DNA of 64,000 bases from Cerrena zonata (GCA_038087015.1 JASBNA010000030.1:1-64000), one strand, 5' to 3'. Shown: positions 47,382-60,502, counted from the stretch's first letter. Numbers and translations are program-made. Notes: a model not told the origin generated them from the sequence alone.

Positions 47382-47399
47382 ATTGACCTGTAAGAGACT

Positions 47400-50300
47400 A
47401 AGTCATCGCAGACGAGCCCAAACTTGACCTACGGTCGAGCTCCAATCACGTCACTTTCGACATGCACAATGTCGTTAGTCGGCTCGCCAACAGGTGTCGA
47501 CAGCACACGATATTGCGAATTTGTGAATCGAGCACATACGTACTGGTTGTTAGTACTGACAATAAACTCTCGGGTTTTCCTACTCCCCAACCTCACCATA
47601 AGACTATTATTTTGCTAGAGCACTATTCAGAATCGAAGATGTTCCTCAGGTTGGACAATGATCTAGCTCGTTTCCCTCGGTATGTCGGTCTAACTAGCAT
47701 GGCAGGTCCCGGCCCTTGTTCCTGTCATTAATAAACAAGACTGACAGGTGATACCAATAGTTGTTATTTCGGTTTGTCAGAAAACGCCCTAGTTGATAGC
47801 ATCAGTGAAATTACCGTAGTAGTTTCGGCAGCGTTAATCACGATATCCTACGTATGCAGAGCATAGAGTGCTGACGCGGTAACGACAGCGTTAGTAGTTC
47901 TTCGACATTAGAAATAAAATCACCTAGATATTCAATGGAAACGGGTCGCAGTTCTTGTTCTTGATTAGAGATTCTCTTCTTGTTAGAGCATATAGCAGCC
48001 ATGAAACCTGGAAGTATTTCAACAAGGTGAATGGGTAGAGATGAAAATGTATCGTGAGCGAGATTGAGCTGACCACTCTACATAGAGACCACAAAAATGT
48101 TCTTGCAAGACGAATACATCCTGCGTTGCAGTGTCAGAGAAGTACTAAACGTACGAGGTGCACTTACGAATGGGATGATCATACCAATGTCATCGCCTCT
48201 AGAGACCAAGCTCAAAGACTACTTGAGAGAGCCAGACATCGTAGACCGAACCCGATATCAAGTATAGTAGTCTTCTACGAAGAAGCTATATTCAATCGTA
48301 GCCTCTCGGGACACACGTCAGTAGTAGCTCCCGATCGTCTTCCTACTCCCTAGCAGTACAGGCTAGACAGGATACGAGCAAGATGATATTCTTCGGCAAG
48401 AGTTGAGCCAGAGCTTCTCCAAAGTTTGTAGGAAACAACGAAGGCTCCTAGTGAATCATAGACGATTATTGTTTCGGGGGACAGAGACAGATACTGTAGA
48501 GGGAACCGTGACGGCCACAGTAGTCAATCGTATTGTGGGACGATCGTTGTTTCAAGCGATTTGTACTGTAGGGAGGACGACTAGATACGAGAGGAACCCG
48601 TGAAGCAGACCCGTTGAGATACAGTAGAAATGCTTCCGTTGGTGTTGACATCCAATCTGAGCGCGTCGATCAGTTCGAGCGCTTGAAGCCTTGTCTCTCG
48701 CTCGTTGAACAAGTCATTGGATATGACCAATTCCCTCCACTTTTACAACACCGACGATGGTCTGCTCTGAGTCTCTCTCGGTATCTATCGCTTTCTTCTC
48801 TACTTCGCTCGATCACCTAGCTAGACTGTGCGCGTCGTCAATCAACATCCACCAAGGCCTGCAAACTCGCACTCGGGTCACCACCGGGCCCACCTTTGAA
48901 GTGTGCATGCCGTACTGGTACTCATCATTTATCAGTTCACCGTGCAGTTACTGTCCGGGATATTAGACTAAGAGTTTGAACACGAACGGCTGGGTTGACA
49001 ACGTATTGTGCGTATCCTCCCATCATTCCATGGCTAGTATGGCTCACCGATCCCTGATACGTGTAGAATGTTTCCTTTTTCTATTTTTACTTAGACCACC
49101 ATGGACCTGCGCTGCAATACCTCAAACTCGTCGTCCAAGTCATAGACTGTAGGAGCACCTTCCTTAGACTTAACCTCCAAAAGTCTACGAGGCCTCTTTT
49201 CAAGCCTTCGACTTCTGTCGGTCAGTATCGCTCTACGCCCTCATGCTTTTTGGGAAGTGGTACACATTGTCCCTTCATTCAAGAGCACTCTCAAACGCAT
49301 GTTCTTTGTTCGACACTTGACCAATTACTCGACCTCTCTTCATCTCTCAATCGGAACTGATGTATCCTTCATCATCACTCAATCTTCACTCGTCTTCATT
49401 CTCCTCATGTCTACCAAGATACACACTTCATATTCAATACATCGAGCTTCTCACTCTCAATCCTGACGATAACCGGAGCATCGGGTTCGTTCGTGGGTCC
49501 TCCGGGCTGTATGGTATTATTTCGATACCAATTCGCTTATTCTCTGACGTCGTCCTTCTCGGCAGCCTGTATGTCTGCTATACAAGATGTAGCCGAGCAC
49601 TTTTTTTGCTTGTAATATCGCTTCCAACCTTCATCCTCCCGGTACCCTCATTTCTCGTCTTGACTGATACCTCATTACCCATACCCAATGCCTTGCGTTT
49701 GACGGTGGACATCAGTCTTTTGGGTATTGACAGCCTATCCATTCTTGTGACTCAATTCGAGACGTATAGCCCGTCGATTACTTATACGAATGCTCGCCTT
49801 GCTTCTTGCTTCTTAGTGCTCATTCATCTGGTTCTTCTGACGACCCTGTACTCCGGCCTGGAAGGTGGAAGGGTGCCGCCACCCTCTATCAAGACGATCT
49901 CTGTGACTATCCACCCCGAGAACTTACTCTAATCTGTGAGATTCATTCAAACGTGCTGCACGCGTACCTTCACGACATTTCAGACACTCCCAAGGCTCAA
50001 GATGAGAAAGCCTGAGTCCAAGTGTCCTCGGTTTCCCCTTCACGCTATCAGTCGTTATGGAACAGATCCACATCAGTTCTCGCCCGCGACGTGGTATTCC
50101 TTTGGTACATTGCTTCCAGCATCTCTCCCTTTCCAGACCCTAAGATCCTATATCTCGACTGCTAAATCGGATCTTTATTTAATGTGAAGGCGTAACTCAT
50201 AGTGGCTATGCCAGAACTATGCGTACCCACTTCCTTATCTAGCATTCAATCGAACAAGTGCTCTCAAATCCCACTAGGCCTCTTTACATAACCTCGCCTA

Positions 50301-52010
50301 CTGTCACCCCGTTATGCTCCGCTCCAGCGATACCCGTCCATTAATGGTTCGTACAGACCTCAGCCCTACATGCAATTACTCATTCCATCTCTTTCTAGAG
50401 ACGAAGGGCGAAGCCAGTTCCCTCCAATTCCTTGCAATGGTCGTCGTTGGACTCACGGAATGCTACTGACACAAATCCAGAGTCTTCATAGCGGTGTCTT
50501 ATTTTTGCTATATGCGAAGTGGCTCCCCGTGCTATTTGCTTCCGTACGATATTGAACTATATAGCAGAAAGGTACTTATCCCCCATCTCATCGAAGCTAC
50601 AAAACAGACTCAAAGATGTTAGTAGCATCGAAATCGCAGCACTTCCCATTATTTATAATGGTTGTTTTCCTCGCTGGCCCATCGACGGGACTCGTTGTAC
50701 ATCAATATTGCGGAATCTGAACGTAAAGAAATTTGGCCTTGTCACTGCTATACTATGAGATCCAATCGGATTCCATGGTTGTATGCACCGTGCTATCCAT
50801 CCTTTCACGTACGAAAGTGATACTATTATTACAAATAGACCATTTTGCTCTTCGCATTTACGATATGTTTCTCCGGATCTCTTAATTATTGTCAACGAAC
50901 CTGGTTGTGATGGTGAGACTCAATTCATCAACTTCTCCGCTGTCACTGATGACTGAGTGCCTTATCTTCGACTTCCTCGGTGACCGACATGCACTGGTAA
51001 TGGCACTAATGCGATAACGCCAACTTGCGGATACCGCTTCGCTTTCTATTGCCATCTTCTTCGGAGATGTTCTTTCACCCCCCCTATCACAGGCTGCCAT
51101 TGCTTTATTTACAATGATAGATCGTTAGTCCCATCCGGAACGATGTACTTTCAGCACAATCCCCCTGATAGATATCGAAAGATCGCAACAAGTATCACTG
51201 TCATGGAGAATGTTCAACAAGTCGTATCATATAGTTTCCTGTTGACTTCCTGAACGTAAGTTACTGAGAGGTTTGTTGAACGTATCTCGAGGCACATGAA
51301 GAGACACGTTATCATTGCTGAAGATGTACGGGTCTCGACCTTAAATATTGGGAACATTATCATACATGCAACGGTGTTATAAACATATCAAGGTCGGCTT
51401 AGATCAACACTTGAACAGATACCGGGCTTCCGAGAAGTCAGGATATAATGCGAGAGCTAAGGAATGTAGGGAGAGTCACATATAGAGCGACAACCTCGCA
51501 GGAGAGTTATGATTGATCTGGTCTCAGGACATTCTCTCGTGTAGAGTCGTCAAAGGAGTACCGTACGCAAGCTTGCGTGATTACATCTGCGGGGATTAGA
51601 AAGCAGGAGTCCCAACTAAGGTAAATGAAAGTGGATATCACAGTATGATGCCAAGAGAGAAGAGGAAGAGGTGCTCGATGATAGGTACAACCGTGATCAC
51701 AGATATGCTATCTACATGTTCAACGGGTATGGCAGCAGATAACAACACCTCTTCTACCATGCCGTCAGCTATGTATATCATCTTTCAGAAGCAAACTAGA
51801 CCGCATCTATTTGGACATGCCTTGACACAGTTTAAACCTAGTCTCGCTGCACTTCTCAATAGTAAGTATCCCCGTTGCACGATTTGCTTCTTTGTAGGTA
51901 CCATCTCAGAATGAACAAACGAACGAAATCCAAAATGAATTCTCATTATACTGCTCCAGGTAGTGTTTCCACTTTCTCGCCCATCTGATGTACCTTCAGA
52001 CATACCCCTA
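47400..52010. other. Gene-poor accessory stretch
   Basis: About 4.6 kb without a supported gene. The longest open frame (plus strand, 49360-49932, 190 codons) is hydrophobic in several places (LFSDVVLLGSLYV, LFLLVISLPTFILPV, CFLVLIHLVLLTTLY), so a decayed membrane-protein exon is possible, but a frame this long can arise by chance. A short stretch near 50.15 kb reads similarly to the SDLYL-encoding end found in units A and C. Confidence 0.3.
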
Positions 52011-52249
52011 GCGAATCAATTACACCTAACTTTTGTCTTGGATGAAATGTTTGCACTGCACAAGCATAGTGAAACAGTTCCTATCATTCATCTTGTGCTC
52101 ATCTCTTCCTCTTAGGTACTTGCCTCTGATAGATGGGTTATGAGTCCATCCTGTCTGATCTGTACTCCCCTGATCATTATCCCCTGGTCTCAGTGCCTCT
52201 GCTGTCCATAAACTTTATCCTTGGAACTGCCAGTCAATGCAAATAGCAT

Positions 52250-54360
52250 GATCTTGTTGGTATCTATTTGCTTAACAGGTAGTTCACTTATATATATCTA
52301 TATGCCTTGACCACTACATCTCCACCAAGCCTACCATCTCTGTATTTTTGGCACATTGCTTGTATCATATCTACTAGTTCTCCTGTCTTACCACTATGTC
52401 TGATAAGCTAGATCTCACCCCTGATGAAGCTATTTTTGATATGTAAGTCATATTTCCTAATCATAGCTGCATCTAATATATATTCTTTAGCTCTCAAATT
52501 CGGATTGAGAATTTTATTCTCACTGTTGCCTTGAGTGATTACCATGGTATAATACATGGTCACAATCTAAAATTTTCTCTAGCTCTTGCTGTCTATGATA
52601 CAATCTTGTCCTTCCCAAAGGAAGTCAGGTGTATCTGGCAAGGAAAATTTGGTACAGGGCCTGTCTTATACCTGCTTATTAGATATGGCACTGTGATCAA
52701 TACACTTCTGTTGTTACTTCATCAATTTCCAATTTCTACAACAGTGATAGTAAGTGACATTCCTTATATTGATATCTTCTATTAAATCATACTATGAGGG
52801 GTCAGTTTACTATATTTATCATATATATAATTACACTAACACTTCAATAAGTTGTAAGATAATATATTTTACAGTCTACATTGTAGATATTTGTTGTCTT
52901 CTTTCATATGCAGGCAGGTCAACAAGATGTTTCCAATAACATTAACTAATTATATGGTGCTTTTATAGCATTTGACTGTGTACGCATCTGGAGCATCTGC
53001 CAACATGCATGGATTCCCACTATGATGGTATTTATTCTGAGTATGTTTGAGCCAGCTATCAATATGGTGGGTATCAATCTTCATGCAATATAAATCAGTA
53101 CTTATATTATTAATAGTATGCCAATACCATCTCTGTTAGGGGATCATATCTAGTTGTATTATCAGGCCCATTGGCAGGTTGCTGGATTACAATAGAGGGT
53201 ACTGTGTATACATAGTAAGCAAACTAGTCTATAAAAATATCAATATTGACATCTTAGGTAGTTGTATGATATCAATATTTCACTCTGCAGTATATCCTGA
53301 TAGGTGATTTTTATAGTGGGTGTGATTACCAGAGCAATATCTGTAGCTACAGATGCTATGGTGCTAGGTATCACCTTGTGGAAAACAGTTCATATTCTCA
53401 GGGGGGATGCAGAGGTCAGAGCTAACAGCAAAGTTTCTACCATTATGATACACAATGGTAATGTTGTATATTGATTATCTCATATCTAATTACTGATACT
53501 GTATTTATAGGCTCTATTCAATTTGGGTAAGCAGAATGTTTTTAATATTTATAAGTGTTAATAAACAATATTAGTATACTACTTCTCCTCAATATCTTTG
53601 CAATGATACTTGATGTTTTGGCTGTGGCAAGTACTAATGATGTAAGAGATAGAAATACTTTATGTTTATATCAACTTTAACTAAATTTATTTTTAAGGGT
53701 GCCACAAATGCTTCAGAATTCATTTATATACAATGGATGTAAGCAGGCTTATTGATATTTTTTTGATATCTCTCTGATGTTACCATCTTCAGCCTCACCT
53801 CCATTATTCTATCACACTTCATCCTTGACCTCCGCTCTATCTATCACACAACCAAGAACCCTTCACAAACTAGCTCAAAGCTATCAAGTTTGCACTTTGC
53901 CTCAGCTATAGAGGGAAATATGGGAGCCACTTTGGCTACTTCTTTGGGTAGTAATAGAGAAGATCAGGAGGAAGAGACAGAGAAGATTCAGTACTCTGAC
54001 TATCCATTCTCCACTGGATTGGCTGATATCAAAGAAATCAATCCAGTGGAGAATGTGGAGGAGACACCAGAAGCTGGGTAAGTATCATTATCTTACTGGC
54101 TCAGATAACCCCTAACAATTTTTGACTCTATTTCAAGCCCATCTGGGATTACTCATGATTCTGAACCTTCTATTCCACATACTAGTGTCAGTACTTATGC
54201 AGGTGAAGGGATTGAGGAGATTGAGCTACAGGAAATTGTCTAAATATCTGGATGTGGTCCTAAATTTATTTGTGGATAATCTTGGGTGGAGTGCTGATCT
54301 TGGACCATTTATCTATTCCTTGTTCTCTCTTTATTTATAATGTATACTTGATGTATCAAC
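52250..54360 (+). repeat. Inverted repeat arm 2 (DUF6533-type gene and flanks)
   Basis: Counterpart, in opposite orientation, of 39240-41340. Similarity starts about 150 bp upstream of the start codon (CATATCTAC, CTATGTCTGAT) and runs past the stop (AAATATC...GGT). Identity looks like 75-85% by eye with small indels in introns. Confidence 0.75.
52396..54243 (+). CDS. DUF6533-type multi-spanning membrane protein, copy 2
   Basis: Exons resolved: 52396-52442, 52491-52749, 52859-52913 and from 52969 on; later exons are visible but their borders are less sure. The protein starts MSDKLDLTPDEAIFD and ends EGIEEIELQEIV. Signature blocks: LALAVYDTILSFPKEVRCIWQ, LYLLIRYGTVINTLLLLL, FTVYIVDICCLLSYA, FDCVRIWSICQHAW, GVITRAISVATDAMVLG and an acidic tail containing GNMGATLATSLGSNREDQEE. 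The intron at 52914-52968 begins GCAGGT (GC-AG), as in copy 1. The N-terminal exon lacks a few codons present in copy 1. It is probably a seven-span membrane protein of unknown role; mushroom genomes carry many such genes. The gene is CpG-poor and intact where I could read it. Confidence 0.7.
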
Positions 54361-54499
54361 AGAAAGAGATCCTAAGTAGACATAAATTGATATCATTTCC
54401 TCAAAAATGAATGGAACACATCAATCATTGTGTTAGACTCTTGAATCAACTAATCATCACACATGGGCCTTGTAGCAGACAATTTAGAGTAAACGAAGA

Positions 54500-55480
54500 T
54501 ATTATGAAGTGATCATATAGATCACTACCATCATTCATGCTGAAGTTTCATGTGTTATATCCGGATAGACACGGAGGATGAGGTACGGACACTCCGAGAG
54601 CTATGGTTCCAGCGGTTTGGACCGTCTGCATACGAAAGCACTCACTTGTAAAAATGATACTCGTAAAACTTATCAGTAGACAAATAACTCGTAGTGGAAG
54701 AGTTTCGTCACTTGGAGAAACAGGATTGTCGAGGTCTTTTGTCCCGTCTATGGCTGATCATCTATATTTAGTTTACCTAGCCCCTCATCCTGGAACAATC
54801 CTCGCCGCAATGGTGGCCTAGTTTGTTTCACGTGTTGACCAATCCCAGTTTAGGATTGTTATTCTTGTTTCGGTATCAACGAAGGCGAACGCGACATCGC
54901 ATCCTAGGTATAGAATATTTGACCGTAATGGTGGGGTCGTCATACACCAGAGTTCGCATTCTAAACAAATAGATGACGTAGATCATAGAGCCCCATGAGT
55001 GTGTTTAGTAAGGTACTTCTGGATCCATTCGACAAGAGGAAGCTAGATCTCCAGGACCAACAACCCACAGCTCATGTTCTCGAGAACAGGTCTACCCGTC
55101 AAAGCATGTAGCATCCATGGTACCTAGAGGTTTCGACAAGGTCAACGGTAGAAATGAAAGTACGTTATGGGCAAGTTTGAGTGGGCGTCGATCAATTCTA
55201 ACCCTTGCTTGTCATCTCTGGTGACGGCATCGGCATGACATACTCTCTAATCCGCTCAGTCATCTCAAGCTTGTTGAGCACTACCCTGTCCCATGCGGCT
55301 CAATAATCCAGGGTCTCTCACCTCTTCTGCGCCAAACTGTTTCCCAAGTCGACGTAACTCGCATTGCACTCAACAGCGCATAACTCTCGATGTTTCAAGT
55401 TATACAAGCCTCGCTGTTTCTGAGCCGGGTAATCGGAAGAAGTAACAGTGAAGAGCATCTCACAGTCTCAGGATGCCCGA
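54500..55480. other. Intergenic, ordinary CpG content
   Basis: CpG density returns to normal at about 54.49 kb. I see no supported gene, RNA or repeat in this kilobase. Its right part may include remains of the first exon of the F-box pseudogene. Confidence 0.35.
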
Positions 55481-55960
55481 CAACTCTCAGCAGGTAAGTA
55501 ACATTCATATAATCAGAGGATTTCCATATCTCGCAGGGCACGATTACTTCCTACACCCCTTCGCCTCCCGATAGAGTTTTGTGAATCTATCACGGACTGG
55601 GTCGTTGCGGAGTATGATCCATTCATTCAGAATATATAGGTATGCTCCCCTCTATCGAACATGGCGATATCACACTCAGCTTCATCTTTTACTCGTCTCG
55701 ACGTCAGAGCGAAATCATTGTCCACTTTCAACCGTAGTCTCAAGACGGCCCATTATCCCGTCTAATTCATCAATGGGCTAAGCATTGATTCAGACTCCGA
55801 GCACGCTGTGCCAGTGTCGTCGCTATTTATCGCCCACACATCTCAGAATCTCAAACCACTCCACATGTTCTGTTACGATCTGACTCGAGAACATCATGGC
55901 TATTGAAAGCGCCACTCTGTAGTTATGTACGCGACCTCGACCTCGGATCCACAGCTGAAG
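55480..55960 (+). pseudogene. Decayed F-box gene (copy 4)
   Basis: After a GTAAGT...CGCAG intron-like gap, the plus strand reads LRLPIEFCESITDWVVAEYD, matching the F-box start of copy 1 (LPTELCEYVIDWVAARYE). An in-frame stop follows within about ten codons. Further on, SLFIAHTSQNLKPLH and DLTREH in a shifted frame match SLFVTRRPQNLKILY and DLTREH of copy 1. Stops, frameshifts and the loss of everything downstream of about 55.96 kb show it is not functional. Unlike copies 2 and 3 its CpG content is normal. Confidence 0.65.
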
Positions 55961-55984
55961 GAGTGGTTCCGACTCTGCGGGTCC

Positions 55985-56558
55985 TTAGTGAAATCGATCG
56001 GAAGTGGCCTGTGTGGTCCTTCCTGTGGGGGTCGTAACAATGATGAAATTGAGGTTGTCGGTGCATTCTACCTGGTATCCAGGTGGCATGAATGTATTGA
56101 AACCCTGGATCAGTGATGGGTGACCGTGGAAGAGATTCGACACACGTTCGATTACATCCATTATGTCGATTCTATCGAGGATTAGCATCTCTGGTGAGAA
56201 GCACGATGATTTATAACCCTCACCTCTGACGTTTGAAGTCTTTCATGACATCGAAGAAGTGCTTGCAGACCTTGGGTCTATCCTTAAATTGAAGTCTGAC
56301 CGAGTCCAAGTACGCCAAAGCGTCGGTGATAAATAACGGTCTGTCTGATGGGCCTTCTCCGAAGGAAGACTTCTGATCCATAGCAGGTTTCTCTGAGGCC
56401 ATCAGAGTATCTGTAGCTGGAGCATCAACAGCTGATGAAGGTGCGCCTAGTGCAACAGGTGGCGGAAGGTCAAGCAGCTCGCTTGTTAGGTTTCCAGGAG
56501 GAGGATTGTCTGTGACGTTATGAGGCTGTGCTGCCACATCCTCGTCGCTCAACATCAT
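55985..56558 (-). CDS. Solo PAH-domain protein, Sin3-like fragment
   Basis: Exons 56558-56224 and 56171-55985 (52-nt intron with GCTAAT branch and GATAG acceptor) give 173 residues. After a Pro/Ala-rich leader, a paired amphipathic helix domain occupies about residues 92-150: [28 protein letters not shown], then [20 protein letters not shown] and [10 protein letters not shown]. This is the first PAH repeat of Sin3 corepressors, which binds transcription factors. Full Sin3 is well over 1000 residues with three or four PAHs and an HDAC-interaction region; here only one PAH remains, then a stop about 20 codons later. The frame is open upstream of 56558 to a possible acceptor at 56.64 kb, so an N-terminal exon may be missing. 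It could act as a competitive PAH or be a truncated duplicate. Confidence 0.75.
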
Positions 56559-56564
56559 GAGCAC

Positions 56565-57407
56565 GTCTGGTAGAAGAAGAGAAGGGAGTGCTTTAGAACG
56601 AGATGCAGGGGGAGAATAAGCCGCGTTTGTCCTGTTATAAGTTCACTCAATCGCATTGTTCTCTCGGCGGTCACGATAGAATTAGATAAGATCATAACGG
56701 CTCGATCATCTGCTGTTATCCACAACCACTAAATCTTGGTCCGATTACTTACCTATCATGACTCGTAACCTTCACTGGCAGGCTCCTGGGACAGTGAAGC
56801 AAGCAAAGTCGCTTGAATATTCAGAACCCCTTTCAGATTGATCGAAGAGGAGGAGGATATATCTTATAGTCTCTATCTATGCTACCGAACATACGCTGCT
56901 GCTGATGACCGAATGACTCGGACATGAGCTATCTCTTTGCCAACTTTAGGTACCTATCAAGTACTTATCAGCGGCAACGTGAACAATGGCCCCTCGGCCT
57001 CGGTCTCACCTTGCTTTCGTTCTCGACTCGCCCATTGAGCGTGAGCCAAAGTGCGTTCACAATGACCTGTGCTCTACCCTCTCTGAAGTCTCTCTCATAT
57101 AGCTCTTAGTACACTTGGCTGATATCCATCAGTCTCGGACTTCTAGTAATAATAGAAGCTATTCATATTTTTCAAGAATTCTCGTTGGTGGAGTAACATA
57201 CTCAAGCAAACGAGCGTGAGTAGGACTGGGGCTTTGGTGGCATAGCTTCCTCCGTCAAGCCTTAAATGCACCCTTATCTTCGGTCTGTACTGCATCCCAC
57301 GCTATTTATTTCTGTTCTCGCTTTCGGGGAACCCAATCACTGAACATAATTCTTACATCCTCAGGCTTCTAATGCGCACACTATTCACCATACCTTGGCT
57401 ATAAAAC
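56565..57407. other. Intergenic between PAH gene and acyltransferase
   Basis: About 840 bp. The left part may hold an upstream exon of the PAH gene (a GTAAGT donor follows an ATGATAG near 56.75 kb, acceptor ATAACAG near 56.64 kb), but the frames do not join cleanly. Nothing else recognised. Confidence 0.35.
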
Positions 57408-59280
57408 CTAAGCTACGATCGTCTTCGCGGCATCAGTAATCCTCAAAATCTCGCTCAACCTCGCCTCAAATATGTCCGTGACGAGCTCCATCTCTTCCGC
57501 AGTGTTGTATTCCCCACCAGTCATCCAATGACACTGCAGTTGTCCATCGTACTGATAGAGGAGGTTCATCGGAGGCGGGGCGCGCAAGCGAATACCCGTG
57601 ATTATGTCTTCGACAATAAGAGTCTTGTTTCCAGAGGAGGGATGGACATGTTTGAAGAGACCGAGTCGGTCCGTATCTCCAATAGAAGACATGATGATCG
57701 CCGGGATTCCGAACATACTAGGATCAAAAAACTTGGCTCCGATTTCTTTCTCGATTTCTCGTTGGTACCATGCATCCAACGAGAGCTGAAAGAAAACTCT
57801 GGTGAGAAAATGTTGTGTCTGATGTGAATGAAAACTTACATCTGCTCCCTTCCATCCACTAGCGATATCCTCGACGGCTTTCCAGAATAACCCTTCATCT
57901 ACCTGACGAACACCTATTTTCTTGTTGGTGTCTACTTTGACTAATGCCTTGATATGTTTTGCCGGGGCCATAATCGGCATACCGTCTATCGCGCAGAGAG
58001 GAGCCCCAACGGCCGATTTGAAATCATGATAGCCACCAGGTAACTTATGTCGCTATTCCACATCATCAACCAAAATTGATAACACAACGATTTCAGACCA
58101 CCTACGTGGTTCACAAAGTTGAACGCCACCAGATAGAAATTGGAAGCCTCATAAGCTTCGGAAACGAGCTTGAACCTCTCGTTGCCCTTTCGACCGGCGA
58201 TATTGAGGAATGCTTCAATGTGAGCTAGGGCGGATAAAGCTGTTATGACTTGAGTAACGGTTCGTCCATGTTCATTTGTCAGTTGATGTAATTTGGCAGT
58301 TGCCTCTTTGGAAAGCTTGGTCAAGCGCGTGATGTCTCCCTTCTTACCTGTCTCCAACGGAGGGTACATCCATGGAATCTTGGACCATTTTAGTATCTCG
58401 TTTTCGGCTGTTTTAAACAACTCCACTTACTACACCGGGAGGAGGTGCTGATCCTGCTGGAGGGATTGTAGGGGGTGCCAGATCCACGATGCTACCTTTC
58501 TCGACGATCATCTTGATCAGCGCCGCCGGAGGAACCAGTCTTGTAGTTTCGGCCCCCCACTTGGGTGTATCGATGGAGCCTTTGGTCTTGTCGATGACAC
58601 CAACCAATGCTTCTACAAGCAGGTCCAGGAGGGACATCGCGTTCCGACCATCTATAGAATTGTGAGAGATCACTAGACTAAAGGTACGACCCCAATATAC
58701 TCGATCAGTCTTCTTAACCTTAGCAGTAAGAAGATATTATCACTCACCTAATGTTCCATCCAGCGGTCATTGGGGAAACGTGCACCTCCGCGACGTAATG
58801 ATTGTCGCCAGGAAACCAGAGACAGTTGTCTTTCAATTCAACATGACGTTCGTACAACGTCTTGACATCGTCGGAAAAGAAGACTGTTTCAGAGGCCCAT
58901 TCGTCAACACCCACGAGGGAAGCAGGTAAGTTATACTTGAGGCCAAATCCGCCTCCGGGTTCTGGGAATTGGACACCTCTGGCAGCGATCTGGGGGATCA
59001 AATGACGAAGGTGAGTCCAAGCAGCCCGTACTTGCGGCTCGAAGACTTCCCGTGTAGGTGTGAATGTAGGGAATGTGAGGGCAGCGCTGTTAGTCAAGTG
59101 TGTAAAGCCGTCCATGCGGGTTCTATGTCATTTTCTGTCAGCCAGTCCAGACAGATTTCAACTTTTGACGTACTCCATGTATGCTGAGAATGCCTCTATA
59201 CCGAAGCATCTTCGGACGAGCGTATTTTTTGACGAGTCGGTGGGATGCCAGAGGTATTCTTCTGTGGGGTAGAACTCCAT
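57408..59280 (-). CDS. HxxxDG-type acyltransferase (alcohol acetyltransferase-like)
   Basis: Six exons (59280-59174, 59122-58748, 58677-58496, 58425-58106, 58052-57840, 57785-57408) join in frame to 524 residues. The start is MEFYPTEEYLWHPTDSS. The key motif is HNSIDG at about residues 166-171, the H-x3-D-G active site of the condensation/BAHD/alcohol acetyltransferase superfamily, in which the His deprotonates the acceptor hydroxyl. C-terminal segments (HKLPGGYHDFKSAVGAP, FGIPAIIMSSIGDTDRLG, MNLLYQYDGQLQCHWMTGGE) fit the second lobe of Tri3-like and related fungal acyltransferases. The usual DFG-like motif is not obvious. Size is typical. The likely reaction is acyl-CoA-dependent acylation of an alcohol or amine, substrate unknown. 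No biosynthetic cluster partners adjoin. The exon 3/4 junction is the least certain. Confidence 0.75.
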
Positions 59281-60502
59281 GGTAGGTCCCAGGGATATTG
59301 AGGTAAAGGGTTTGTTTTCTTTCGATTTCGATCTGTGTCCGCTCTCTAAATATGCTTCTCTCCTCAGACCTCAAGACACATCTTTGCTAACACTGACAAA
59401 AACAATGCATGTTTTACTCTACTTTCCACGTGAAATCGGGCATCACGGCTTTGAAGTGAGTGCTACAGTTGAGTTTTATTCGACCAAGTTCGAATTCATC
59501 TTCCTGTTGTTGATACAAACGTGATACCGACACTCTTAGTGCTGACATTAGTTTCTTTCTAGATGCTACCTTTGTCAGAAACGTACTCATTGTTCTTCGC
59601 GACGCTCATAAGACATCCATGCCAAGTCTGCTGTTGTTTCATCGGTCTATCACATTACCGCAAATCCCCGTTTTTCACGTCTTACATGCGTAAGGGTCTG
59701 TCTCGCTGAAATATGCCTTTATCAGACATTTAGTTTACACCAACGCCTGAAAGACAGAGGTAGTATCTTCGTCACCCACCCATAGTGTTCAAAAGCATCC
59801 TGTGTAATCGAGGTGTGTTTCATTTCGTCTTTTTCAAGTCATGGTAAGGGGCCACCGAGTTGCATCTTACTCTAAGCTCTTCTACGACTTCTCCTCTATA
59901 CTCCAGAAGTATGGTAGTATGTGTTATCATGTACTTATACTAGCATCCCGGTAGAAATTTTGTAGTCTGTGAAGGCGAAATTAGAAGATGACTCACAAAT
60001 ATCATTTGAAGCATTGTCAGGAGCTTTCTCCGAAGGCTCAGATTTCTTAGAAGGAACCAATGCTTCCTTGTGAAGGAGATTGGGTTCCGTCGATATCTGC
60101 TTCTCTTCCAGGTTCCTAGTTCCAAGTTCCTAGCTTCAAACCTGTCACGCCATATCTGTACTCTGCGCACTCCGACAATATTATTCGTTCCTTCTTGAAT
60201 TTCTCCTTCTTTACACTCGTTCCTTCTCTTGCTGTCTATAGTTGTTCCTACAAGTATAAATAGCGCAGTCAGGGTCGCCTCTAGGCTCTCCCTCCTTTCG
60301 CTTTCCCTCCCGCTCCCATTCCTTCCTTCGCTCTCAAGAGGACATTCTATCCGTAACACCCCCGCTACATTTACTCTACGCGCATATAGTAGGCGGTAGT
60401 GAAACACCGGTACCAGTGAGTACACTATTATCTCAAAATCACCATTCCGCCGACCCTGCTTTTGCTTAAAATCGAGAGCGGACACTGGGCATCATATATC
60501 AT
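59281..60502. other. Intergenic, no gene seen
   Basis: About 1.2 kb between the acyltransferase start and tRNA-Val(CAC). A 181-codon minus-strand frame (59940-60485) has no domain, very high Arg/Ser content and no intron pattern, and was not accepted. The promoter of the acyltransferase should lie at the left end. Confidence 0.4.

Noticed and set aside
49360..49932. 190-codon hydrophobic plus-strand frame as a real gene
   Set aside because: No clear start, introns or homologous copy; kept only as a note in the gene-poor stretch.
59940..60485. 181-codon minus-strand open frame
   Set aside because: Arg/Ser-rich, no domain, no introns or paralogue; length is compatible with chance in 64 kb.
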